Source of the DNA: Bombardia bombarda
Lineage: Eukaryota; Ascomycota; Sordariomycetes; Sordariales; Lasiosphaeriaceae
Assembly (NCBI GenBank): GCA_030512295.1
Contig: JAULSR010000004.1
Span: 1,054,001-1,118,000, forward strand
Length of the DNA: 64,000 bases
Reading direction: 5' to 3'
The notes under the pieces were generated by a model. That model was not told the origin of the DNA. It worked only from the letters and a program-made list of their open reading frames with translations, and made no database searches. The position numbers were made by a program, and so were the translations under genes. This document shows positions 13,259 through 24,267 of this stretch, piece by piece (within the stretch, counting starts at the first letter, position 1; every line of letters starts with the position of its first letter).

Positions 13259-14509
13259 CTAGCATTGAAAAGACACGCCGTCTTTATGAACTTTATTGGT
13301 GCCACCGGCCGAGAAGCCGGTTCCTTCGCGGCGCAACTCTACCAAACCGGGCTTGATCTTTTCTTTATCGCTGCTGCTGCCCTTGCCATCTTTCTTGCCA
13401 GGTTTTCTCTCTGAGAGGTCAGCATCACAGACGTAGCAACGGACTCCGGCTGGGTCTGAATCCGGACTATGAGGGTCGTGTCCTGACGGTCTCATAAACT
13501 TGTCCACGCAGCTCTTGCAGAGAACGTGGCCGCAGGGCTTGGCAAGGACGGCCCGGGACGTGTTGGACAAAGCCCTCTTGCAGGACGGGCATATCCTCTG
13601 CGGCAACGAGGTCTTGGCACTGGAGTCGGCCTTTTCCTCTGCGAAGTTGACGGTGACGAGCGTATGCAGCGAGTAGTAGTGTGGGTTGTCATCGGACGAT
13701 TCGGGACATATGGGCTGGCTCTTGATCTTCTTTTTTACCTCGTGCAGGACGTTGTTTGTATTTGACGACGGTGTGACGGACGGTGACCAGAAGGATGGCA
13801 GAGTTGGTTTGGATGACTGCAGAGAAGAGCTAGGGTTAGGAGGACAGAGGGAAGGAATGGTGGTTGAGCCTGGGACCTACCTTTTCGTCGTCGATCGCTC
13901 TCCTGGCCTTTGCGCGTTCCTCCATGGCAATGCGGGCAACCTCGTCTCCGTCGAGCGAGAACTTGCGCTTCTTCTTGGCATGGTCCTGCGCTTGATCATC
14001 CGCTGTTGAGTCTGCACCATCAGGCACATGTACAGGGGGCGGCGGCTCTGGCCTTGTGCTACCAGGACGGCTGCTGCTGCTGCTCTTGATCTCGAGACCA
14101 GCCTGTGTGAGCTCGAACTCGCGGATGGCGCGCTGCTGAGCCTCGTGGTCCCTCCGGGCTGTGTCCTCTAACAGGTCCTTCTCCTCTAACTCCCTCGCCC
14201 TTCCGGCGCGCTTGATCTCCTTCTTCTGGGCTAGAATGTTGCTCAGGGCGCATTCACGACAGAATATGTCTCCGTGGGAGCACGAGACGGGGTCGATGGC
14301 GAGCTCGAGGCAGAGACAGCATGACGCAAAGGGGAGGAAGGACTCTCTCGACAGGCGGGCCGACGACGGGGTCCATGCCGCCTTGGCCATGGCGCGCTCA
14401 TGGGAGGTGAAGATGGGCCGGCTCGTGTTTCTCTTGCCTGCGCGGTCAGCTGGTCAGTATCTAAGACGGAAGCATTGGCCTGGTGGTTGGTGAACTTACT
14501 GTGCGCCAT
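13259..14509 (-). CDS. NOSIP-family zinc-finger / U-box protein
   Basis: Three exons on the minus strand (14500-14509, 13881-14437, 13259-13816) give 374 aa. The first exon is only 10 nt and encodes M-A-H plus one base; donor GTAAGT and acceptor CGCAG join it to KRNTSRPIF. The N-terminal NOSIP zinc-finger region shows the pattern [51 protein letters not shown] coiled, charged middle and a basic [17 protein letters not shown] segment follow. A second RING/U-box lies at about 264-330 (CPSCKRAL ... CGHVLCKSC ... CYVCDADL). Human NOSIP is an E3 ubiquitin ligase found with spliceosomes, and fungal members are thought to be nuclear and splicing-linked. The gene converges with the carrier, 171 bp apart, and diverges from the tafazzin gene. 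Confidence 0.88.
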
Positions 14510-15235
14510 CTTGGCGGGTTGTGCCTTCCGTCGCAAAAGATGAACTGATAAACTGATGAACTGATGAACCGGTGGTATCCTTCTAAGTCTCGGCAGGAGC
14601 TGGGTTCTGCAGAGCGATGGTGCAATTGGCTTTAAAACTTTAAATGATTGAATGCTCTAGTTGAGGAAGTAGCTATCGAGACGTCTGGATGGAGGCTGAC
14701 CTGGAGTGAGGTGGGGCGGCTTGATGCCTGCCGCTTCACTCTGTTTTAGCCTGCTTCGAGCTCGCGTCGGGCGCGAGCGCGCCAAGCTTCACCACCAGGG
14801 TGTGGGGGAAGAAAGGACCCCTGCTGGCTCGAGCTGCTGGCGCTGGCGCTGGCGGTGCTCCAAGCCTGCAAGGGCGGGCCCGCTGCCATTGACTCGGCCG
14901 GGATTGGATTGAATCGATCAATCACTCAACTTGTCTTATTTTTTGTTGAACTTCGCTTCTTTGCGCCCCACGTCGTTTCTTCACGAGTACCTCGGTCAGC
15001 TCGCTGGCTGCTACCGACAAGCACCTTCTTTAAAATTTGGACGTCTATTTTTTCCTTCTCATAAAATCATTTTCGCCCTTTGGACTGGTTTCACAGGCAC
15101 ACTGTATATACCGCGCCGTATTTGGTCTGTTTGGCCTCGCATGATGTGATATTCTCGGCCCGTCACATCTGCGCCTCATCCCGAACTCTGCTCAGCGCCT
15201 CATCTAGCTTTTTTTTATTGCTTAATCCTGCCACC
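14510..15235. promoter_or_regulatory. Divergent promoter region between NOSIP and tafazzin genes
   Basis: These 726 bp separate two start codons that point away from each other, so both promoters must lie here. A TATATA sequence at 15105-15110 is 126 bp upstream of the tafazzin ATG. A GCTGGCGCTGGCGCTGGCG repeat lies near 14837-14855. No gene is seen. Confidence 0.5.
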
Positions 15236-16659
15236 ATGTCATCGCCAAAGCCGGTGCCGCTGGCTCCTCCACAGAGCCCAAGCCTCGCATTGCGGACCAC
15301 GTCTTCCATGATCATGGGCCTGACAGGCATCCTCTCACGAAGTGTATTGTACGGGCTCAACACGGTTGAAGTAACAGGGCTCCAGGGCTTTCTTAATGTC
15401 TTGGACAGCCGTCGGGATCCTGAAAAGAGACAGCGGGGACTCATAACTGGTGCGAAGCCCAACTCAATAAATATAATACTCATCACATTCTCGTAACTTA
15501 TACTGACATGATATCTGCCCTTCAGTGTCCAACCATGTCAGTGTGTGAGTAAATCTCATCCATCGTGTTAGAGTCAGATGTGATTCCATGTCCAGCATCT
15601 TGAACAAGCTCGGCTTTGCTCACACCTGTTCCAATCTCTTAAGGCTCGACGATCCGCTTGTATGGGGACTGCTTCCCCTGAGCTACGCCTTCAACCCATC
15701 GAATCTGCGATGGACCCTTGGTGCCCATGACATCTGCTTCAAGAACAAGTGCGCCGCCTTTCTCTTCCCACACCATTGCCATCCTAGATTAACCCCTCCC
15801 TTCTAGGTTCCTCACCAACTTCTTCACCTGCGGCCAAGTCCTGCCCGCCCACCGGTTAAAATACTCTCCCCACGGAGGGCTCTTTCAGTCCTCCCTGACG
15901 CAGGCCATCCGCCTCCTCTCCGGCCAGCCCTACTCCACCGTCATCGACACCAACAATCATCACCGTCACCATGCCCAAACAAGAACAACAACACCACCAG
16001 ACATCCCCGACCCTTTCACCGCCGGCTCCCTAACCTACACCACCAACGGCATCGACGTCGTCCCGTCCCCCTCCGTCTATCCCAGCAACCGCCGCAGCTG
16101 GGTCCACGTCTTCCCCGAGGGTCTCGTGCACCAGCACCCGGCCGTCGACCTGCGCTACTTCAAGTGGGGCGTCGCCCGCCTCATCCTCGAGTCCGAGCCC
16201 GCCCCCGACGTCCTGCCCATGTTCATCGACGGCACCCAGCACATGATGCCCGAGTTCCGCGAGTGGCCCCGCTTCCTCCCCCGCTTCGGCAAGCACGTCC
16301 ACGTCGCGTTCGGAAACGTAATCGACTACGACGCCGCCTTTGGCGACCTCCGCCGCAGGTGGCAGGCCCTCGTGCGCAAGTCCAACGCCGCTGCTGCCAG
16401 AGCAGCAGCAAAGGGCGATTCGGTAGTCACCATGATGGGAGAGCTCCCCGAGGATCTCAAGTACGGCCGCGAGGCCAACGAGATCAGGATCGAGGTCGCC
16501 AGGCGGATGCGCGAGGAGGTGCTCAAGGTGCGCAAGTCGCTGGGCCGGTATCCTGATCCGGACCCGGCGCTGGGAGTGGCCGAGACGTGGGCGGTGGATA
16601 GGAGGGGGGAGAGGAAGTACAAGAGTAGGGTGGATGGGAGTGAGATCAATCAGGATTAG
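15236..16659 (+). CDS. TAZ1: Tafazzin-like phospholipid transacylase (cardiolipin remodelling)
   Basis: Four exons (15236-15449, 15526-15544, 15644-15748, 15807-16659) give 396 aa, close to yeast Taz1 (381 aa). The acyltransferase HX4D motif reads NHVSVLDD (H75, D80), and the second glycerolipid-acyltransferase motif reads FPEG (F215-G218). Tafazzin transfers acyl chains between phospholipids and monolyso-cardiolipin in mitochondrial membranes. The HX4D motif is spelled across three exons: the catalytic His is in a 19-nt microexon and the Asp is in exon 3. Between the motifs is a fungal insertion rich in His/Thr/Pro (about 150-200). Intron 1 has a non-consensus donor, GTGCGA; intron 2 has GTGAGT; intron 3 has GTGCGC. 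The phases all close, so the model is well supported despite the weak donors. Confidence 0.92.
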
Positions 16660-16738
16660 TGTTGATTGGTCAGTTGGTTGGTTCCATGTCTTGATATGTG
16701 TGACCTTTCTCTTTATATATATCCTAAATAATTGTAAG

Positions 16739-16741
<3 letters not shown>

Positions 16742-16777
<36 letters not shown>
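16742..16777. repeat. (GT)n dinucleotide microsatellite
   Basis: About 18 uninterrupted GT units, followed by GGGTGGGTGG. It lies about 85 bp past the tafazzin stop, probably in the 3' UTR. Confidence 0.9.
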
Positions 16778-16786
<9 letters not shown>

Positions 16787-17081
16787 GTCTCTAGAGCGTA
16801 TAGACAAAAGTTCGTTGGTTAGGCCGGTTGGTTAGACAGCGCTGGCAGGCAAGGCAACAGGCAGGGAGCGTATATAGACGGGACGTTTCGTTGTTCCACA
16901 CAGCGGGTAGCAGGCAGGCATTTTGTTTTTTAGATGCGCAGTAGATAAATTCAACTTATTCGCCAATATAGCATCTTATTGCACGTGTCGTGGAATACAG
17001 TAACCTAGGTAGACGGCAAACTTGAAGTACAAGAGTACCAGATCACTGCTTCATCATGTCTCTGAATGCCTGACATATTTG

Positions 17082-17119
17082 TTGTTAAGGATCTTATGAT
17101 TTGTTAAGGATCTTATGAT
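17082..17119. repeat. Perfect 19-bp tandem duplication
   Basis: The unit TTGTTAAGGATCTTATGAT occurs twice head to tail with no mismatch (17082-17100 and 17101-17119), in non-coding DNA. Confidence 0.9.
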
Positions 17120-17893
17120 TAATTGAAAAAAGCTGCTACCAACCTCCCAACTCTCCACCCTTTCTTTTCCTTTTTTAGTTCAAAGCTTTTATATCCGTAT
17201 ACATGTAGCTTTCTCTCTTTATAGTGTAGTAAAAAAGTCCTCTAAACCTTTCTGGCACCTCTTCTCCCCCGCTCTTCTTTGGTAAAAACAAAAAGGACAA
17301 GAAACAGGATAGAGACCATTTCAAGAAACACAAATATGCTTCAACCTGCTCCTCCGTTTCCAAGCCAGATGGACAGATGGAATATAAGACCCCCTGAACT
17401 CCCATGTAGTATTCGGTTCACCCTGCCTATTTATCCAATCAGACACACATATATAATATACACAAATGGGTATTCCATCGCCTGACATACCAAACAACCG
17501 CAGCCATGTGGGTAGCAAAAAGATACCCAACAAGTCCTCCCTTGCTTCTTCTATGTTGCGGATGTGTTGTTGCTCTTGTTCTTGAAGCTGCTCCTGCAGC
17601 AAACAATAATAAAACGCCGTCCTCGTCTGCCGTCGCGGTCACCTCCGAATCGGTCCTCTTTCCTTGCTCATTTTAGTATGCAATCACACTTCTTTCCGGC
17701 ATTCGTGAGAACTTTGTTGACCACCAGCGGCACTTTTACCAAATACTTTTCTCGGCTTCTTTCATAGTATCGTCACCCTCGGACTGATGGAAGCGGTTAT
17801 GTTCCTATCGTGATAGTCGGTCTGGCAGCTACTACCCACCCACCAATGGATGGATGGATGGTCAAGCTTGGCCATAGACGGAAGCCTCTCTGC

Positions 17894-20042
17894 TCACCCG
17901 TACCACAACATATTGGCATGCGTATACGCAGGGGCAACCGAATCCCGGCCCCCGCTGCTTTCCAAAACCACTCTGGTTGCGGCCTCAGCAGGGTCCCTCT
18001 GGCGAGCTTTGGATACGAATTCCGCATGCGTCTTTGCCGGCATCATCCCCGTGTCCGCCCATATGGTCTGGAGAATGTCCCGGGCCCACGACCATTGGTG
18101 TTTCGGGATGCTTGGGGCGCAGCCCGCGACCCTGATCTGGAACAACAACGTGGGGATGCCCGCCGCGCCCATGCCAGCGCCGCCCTTGGTCTTGTCGAAC
18201 CGGTCGCGGTGATAACGCTCCAGCCTCGGATGGCGATAATGTGTCGGGACAGACACGAGCGTGTCTCGGGCCAGGCGAGCCATGACGTCCATCGACTTCT
18301 CCTGCTGGCCAGCTGAAATAAGCGATAAACTGCTTGCGGGGAACCGCTCGACGCACTCGAGCAGCATTTGGTTGACCATTATACGAGACCAGCGGTAGTG
18401 GTTCCAGACACGCGCTGTCCACATGTCGGTGTACACGTGGTAGCAGCCTTCGAGGACGCCGTCGGCGGGAAAGAAGCCATCTTCGCCACGCTCTTCGGTA
18501 AACGGCCAGATGCCGTCCTGCCGCCGCTCCCACGTGTCGAATTCCGCGTCAAGGCCCAGTATCTCCTGTATTACTTCGGCAACCTTTGGCCGCCCGTCAG
18601 TAAGAGCATGGCTGTGCATGAATGCCGACAACTGTACGTATCGCGCTATAATCCCTATTAATTCAGCTGAAGGTTTGTCCGAGGCTGGTGCCATTCTGTC
18701 GCCTAGACCGACGAAGTGGAAGAAGAGATCAGGTAGCGTGATGCCTGCAACTAAGCACGGAACAAGCTATTGAAGGGTTAGCATATTGAAGCCATAAAGT
18801 TGCAGCAGTCGTAGGCTAAAATCAAGGTGTAATACCATAGAGAAGCATAATTGCAGGAGGGCGCGCAAGGCGCCCGGCACCTGTGGCGACCCGGGCTTTG
18901 GAAGGAAGCTCCTCAGCAACGCGGCGCTACCCATAATATGAGTTCGTGTAGCATTTGGCTCTACGTTGCCCCGTATGACCTAGTCGAAGAACAGGATGCT
19001 ATTAGTCGAGGCTCGTAGGTTACAAGTAAACTAAAGAGAGTGAACAACAAGGGAGAGACTTACCTCGAATATGGCCAACATAACAGCAGAGCGTATAGAA
19101 ACTTCCAGGTCCATCCCCTGAATATTTTGGATTGACGCTGCCAAGGACTGGAGAGCTAAACCATACTTCTGCCTCGCTTCTATGTGCAGCTCCCTGTCAC
19201 CTGTGAGATTCGCAAGGCTTGCAAGCCCCAGGGCTGCCATGATGGGCTGTGATTCTGGCATGTGTATCCACCTGATGCTTTGCAAATCTTGGCTGGCCTT
19301 GGGCTCATCGGGGTGGCCTACAATATAGCGCTCGAGAAAGAAGCGGATACCGCCGTCCGCTTTTGTGGCAAATATCTCATTGGGCGCCTGCGTCATAACG
19401 AGAGCGCCTCCGTCCAGGGGTGTCGACGCTTTTGATCTGGGACTTTCGCTAACCCAGGTCTGGCTTCGGGTTGAGGAACTACTCGATGAGCTGGATGAGG
19501 AGCCCGATGAGGTACTGCCGCTGGGAGAGGCCGACGTGGGTGAGGAACCAGATGACTCGCCGGTCTCAAGCTCTGACACTCCCCATTGGGCATGCGCCTT
19601 CTGGATGACCTTGGTGCTTTCATCCCGGAACATCAGCGAGAGCTGGTCTCGGTACCCGGGGCATGTCTTGCTAACTCGGATGCATTGTGAACACTGTGGG
19701 CGTACTTTGTCACACTAGACAGACAGCGTTAGCGCAAGAGGCAGATTTCCAAGAGAAGACATGAATTTGAAAAGAAGATGGATCAACGGAGGGGCATAAC
19801 CGTATGCAAGTAGGCAGAGGAGGTAGGAATCTGGACTTTGGTGGGCAGAACCAACCTAGGGAAACTCTACTCGCGCCATGCATCCAGATCAAACCTGTCA
19901 GGCTTGACAAGGCTGGGACAATGATTGGGGTACAATGGTATAAACATAAACAAGACTCGTCAGAGCAAGCAAGCATACATACCTTGATTCTCCTCGTTCG
20001 GCAGCTTTGGCAGCCCTGTGAAGCCTTGCCGCAATATACCAT
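17894..20042 (-). CDS. Zn2Cys6 fungal-specific transcription factor
   Basis: Four exons on the minus strand (19983-20042, 19064-19714, 18836-18979, 17894-18766) give 575 aa. The binuclear zinc cluster is at the N-terminus: GCQSCRTRRIK, split by a 268-bp intron, then CDKVRPQCSQCIRVSKTC, followed by the common GYRDQLSLMFRDES segment. A Ser-rich linker contains a run of about ten Ser. The C-terminal half is helical and resembles the fungal transcription-factor regulatory region; the exact Pfam subtype was not resolved. Intron 3 has a weak donor (GTATTA) but a good ATGCTAACCC branch site and CAATAG acceptor. It should act in the nucleus as a DNA-binding regulator; the target genes are unknown and no neighbouring cluster suggests one. 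Confidence 0.9.
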
Positions 20043-23000
20043 GGTCACTTGAGAGACGTTCTTATGCTTGAACAGAAATGGTGTGATAAACACGGGTTGA
20101 GAAGCCGGCTGCCCACGTTTCCACCCCAACAGCAGCGGCAGCTTTGGCGAGTAAATGCTGCTTTCAGGCAATAGTTATCGGCGGAGAAGCTGTTATATTC
20201 GTATATGGGAACAGAAAAGGTGAATGCATATGATCGGCAGGCCAGGGCTAGGCAGGGCGCCGCACTGTCGCCGCGCGGCGACAGGACTGTCTTGAAGTCA
20301 AAGTAGCATCCCTCGGCGGTAGCAACAACAGCAGCGCAAAACAAGAGTCTTGGTGTCAGGAGTTGTGTAACATGGACGAAAGTGTGCTGCAGTCCGGATG
20401 GGTCACGCGATATGATGGGAGACGATTGACAGATGGCTTCTCCGAAAGCATATGGCCCAAATGGAACTGTGACGTTGTCGGCGGTGCGGTCGTAGACATT
20501 CGTGGGTGGCGTTAGCGGGGCAATCCAGGCCAATAACTACCTTACCTCTCGGCCTAGGTTCCAGCTTGGCAGGCTCGAAGGTAGTGTAGGTGTGATCACA
20601 GATAGGGGGGTGGGAAAGTGTGTTGAATATTTGTTTCAAGCTGCTCGTCACTCGCGTCGTCGTCTGTCACTTTGTCGCATGTCCCTGTCCCGGATTTTTA
20701 AAATGCCACCTGCGGATCACACTCTGAAATAATGCAGTTGAAATGGGGTATCAGTTGGTGGTCAGCACTCGTGTGTCGTCGTTGTCACGGTGTGTCTCTG
20801 CCGTGTCGTGGCGCTGTGGTCGTGAACTGGCACTGGCACTGGCACTGCTCTGGCGGGCGGGGGAAGGATAGAGGGGGAGTGGGGAACTGGGGATGGGGGA
20901 AGAGAAAATAGAGGGGAAAAAAAAGGCTTGGTAGATCCTAATCAATGACCATCGATGGGATTTTGAAATGGAGGAAATGCAAGAGGGTGCAAGATAACAG
21001 AGATATACGAGATCCTTCGAGTCCAGCCCAAGAGAGAGAGAGCAAAAGCCCCTTCATTCTGCTCTTGGTGGTGGCCTGGAAAGAGATCGGCATCCGTCTT
21101 CTGAGCCCCGGACCACTCATGGAAAGGGAGCGAGAGCGCTGAACGGTGTACGTACTGATTGATCACTACTGATCAGTACGGATTGGGCTTCTCTCGCACA
21201 CGGCTCCGTGCCTTCCGTATGCCGCGTACTAGGTATATACATGTCATGTTTGGTAAGGGTCCATGCCCACTGATGCATCTTGTGTCAGTGCTACCTACCC
21301 CGTAACTTGGGCGGGATCCTGGGGGGCTGCCGAGAACGGCCCATGTCTAAGGTGCCAGGTGCTCGATCGGCTTCAAGATACTCGGTGTCGTTTCCACTAC
21401 ATCTGACTGCTTAGAGACGTAGCTGGATAACACTCAAGTCTGGTATGTATTGGAGAATGTCGCAAAATCTGCGACCTACCTGGTTTTTGCATTAGAATTG
21501 GCATGACAGGGCTCGAGATGCGCCGGCTCTCGGCGTTTTTCACAACGGTTTGGGGGGTGGGTGGTGCTTGCACTAAAAGTCACCAGGGCTGCCAACGGCC
21601 GGGGGCTACTACACTACACTGCGGTTAGGGAGCTGATCCATGTCAGGTACCCGAGACTCCGCTCTTTCCCACTCTCGTTGCGAGCGGGGGCAGGAGCAAC
21701 TGGGGGAATCAATCAAGTTGGTGCCCCGACCCGATTATCAAGCATCATCATCATCTGGCAGCTGCCAATCTCTCTCGTCCCGCGCGCTAGAGTCGTGTGA
21801 TGAGTTCCTGCAAATGCGAGTCGAAGTGCGAGTGCAGATGCACCTAGGTCCTTACTACTACCTAGGTACCTTAGGTACTATTCAGGCACGTCATTATGTA
21901 AGGAATGTCTACTAGGTATCTTTGCATCGAGGTCTGCTTCTCCTCTGCAGCCTTATCGCGAACCCACCAACTTGCCGCCATTCTACTTGTTATCAAGAAT
22001 CGGGGCCTGTCCGTTTTTCGGTTCTCGATCGATGCAGCCTACAGAACGGTACGAAACACGCCGAAGAACGTGCGCTAGTTTGGCAAGCCCCGGGTTGTTC
22101 GACTGCCAGATGGTTCAAGTATTCCCTGCCCAGTAATATCCGTATAGGATAGAGTTGCCCTCAAGAAGAAGAAGGAGCCAGAAAGCAGACTCTGCGGTCC
22201 CTCCTGTGTTCACCAGCAAAACTCCCGAAACTGACAAGGAGAAGTTCAGATACCACCTCGGGTGTACACCTGGATTGTGAAGCCAAATGGGTGCAACTAT
22301 GTCAAACATAACTTAGATGCGGGCAGGGGCGGCTGGCCGTCACGTAACCGCGATGTAGAGTGGCAGATATGTGAAACGGGACTAGAATCATGGGCTTTCC
22401 CTCAAATCCCAAGAGTGATGCCGTTCTCGAGGTCAGCTTTAAGGTGAGGATGACCCCCATCTTTCTCTCCAACGGACTCCTTTACTCGAGCCTCGGGTAG
22501 CTAGCACGTGTAAGGGAACAGCTATGCGGGGGAGCTCGAGCTTCCAGAGGACTTTCTTATTCCCCTGTTTTCACGACAAAGACAAGAGACAAGACTCTAG
22601 AAAGGTAGGTATGCAATTGGCCTTGCCAGTGTACATACAGTGTGTGCTATACGAATACGTAGTAGAACATTCCAGGCTGCTGCGTACCGAGTGCAGACAC
22701 CCCACGTGCTATTTGACGGCATGACGCCCAGATACCTCTCAGAGGCTCACACTTATTGTCTCGCCATATGCCGCCCGCTTCCTTCAGCACTCTAATAAGT
22801 ATGAACCCCGAGTAGGTGGGGGTGCAGACGGGCCCCCAAATGTGGTGTTGCTGGAATCATGATCTTAGATATCTGGGCCATCCTCTAAGTCATCCTCCGC
22901 ACATGACAGTACCAACAGTGGTTGTGGTAATCGTTATTGGGACAGTCTCGAGGACAGTTTGATAGCTCCACTGGCATGAGATGACGACAGGAGACACTTA

Positions 23001-24267
23001 GACACGGGCAAATGTCCCGAGTTTGGTTTGTTTCTTGTTTCTACGCCCCATTTTTACCGCAAGCTACTAATGCCGAGCATGGCTTACACAGCCAGAACCC
23101 GAGATGTTTTCTATCCTGTGTCTCGCAGCCAGCCAGTCTGTACCTGCGTAATCCAGTCCTTTTTGGTCGCATGATGGCAGCATTGCGAATGCGAGTACTT
23201 TGTAGCACATCGGCTTCCACGGTGCGGTAGCAAACAAAACACAAGACAGAACCTTCGTGTGCGGGCAGAGGCTGCTGTCATGGTGTGTCGCGACAGGTGC
23301 TCATGTAATCTTCGAGTACCTATACGTCCAGAGATGCGTTAAAACCGTAAATACCTCGGTACCTTAATTATTTGGAGATGGTGCAATCGGAATATTGAAT
23401 CGTGTATTTCGAGACGCACTTCACTGTGTAAGGTACCACCTGCCTTTGGGTATCCATCCAAGCACCAAGATTCCATTTGGCAGGCAGCACGTAGGTGCGT
23501 GGCGAGCTGGCGCCCTGGGGCCCTGGGGGCAAGGTCAAGCAAGGTTGGAGCTTCACCCGGCGACCGGCTGTCCAAGGCCATTTTAGTGGTTAGTGGTTGG
23601 CGGGCCTGGAGACCTCTATCTGCCAGGTAGGTACCTAGGTAAGGTAAGGTTGTGGTTAGGCCTGCAAGGTAAGTTCCGACGATTTGTGGGGCCGTGCCGA
23701 ACTTTCCTGGCAATGCATCACCCAAATCAATTTTCTGCTCGCGAACAATCTATCCAGAATTCGCGACCTCAGCAACCCACCGAATAATAGCCAGCATTCT
23801 CCCTCCTCCCCACCACAAGCTTAACCCAAAGACAAGAAAGTCATTTAGGCGGAAGCGTTTATCTTCCATCCCCCATCTTTTTTCCTACCGCTCACGCTTT
23901 GCATCGCCTTGTGTCGTGGCCTCCGCGTCCATCGTCGACTGCTCCCGAACCCGGTTCGCCCCCCCCCCCCCCCAAACCCAAGACCTTTCCTGGGCCTTAC
24001 CCGACCTCGACCCGAATTTTAAGAGGTAGGACTTCGAAATCTCCGCCGACAGCTTTGTGTGAAACCATATTGACGTCTTATTCCCAGCTACACCTGCTCT
24101 TACATTTTCCGACCCTACCCCCCACCCACCTTTTGGTCCCGGTCGCGTTCTGGCAGCCGCCGTCCTCTTACGCGCGCCTGGCTTTTGAAGATCCGCTCTT
24201 CGGAACCCATACAGCAAACAATACCTTTTCCCACCAACAGTCACAACCCACCCAAACTTGAGAAATC
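20043..24267. other. Gene-poor 4.2 kb between divergent Zn2Cys6 and G3BP-like genes
   Basis: Both start codons face outward, so this holds both promoters and 5' leaders. Nothing else is convincing. It contains a TACTGATCAGTA palindrome (21167-21178), several copies of the intergenic motif CCTAGGTACC (for example about 21851-21880 and 23626-23640), and a C tract of 15 bases at 23959-23973 in the likely 5' UTR of the G3BP-like gene. Confidence 0.55.
23959..23973. repeat. C15 homopolymer tract
   Basis: Fifteen C in a row, about 295 bp before the ATG at 24268, so probably in the promoter or 5' UTR of the G3BP-like gene. Confidence 0.85.

Larger units (their letters stand above)
16660..17893. other. 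Convergent intergenic region with GT microsatellite and 19-bp duplication
   Basis: 3' ends of the tafazzin gene (+) and the Zn2Cys6 gene (-) face each other across 1.2 kb. It holds a (GT)n tract and a perfect 19-bp tandem duplication, both listed separately. No coding region was recognised. Confidence 0.6.

Noticed and set aside
20045..20533. 162-codon minus-strand ORF upstream of the Zn2Cys6 gene
   Set aside because: It ends two bases above the Zn2Cys6 start and has no recognised domain; more likely leader sequence.
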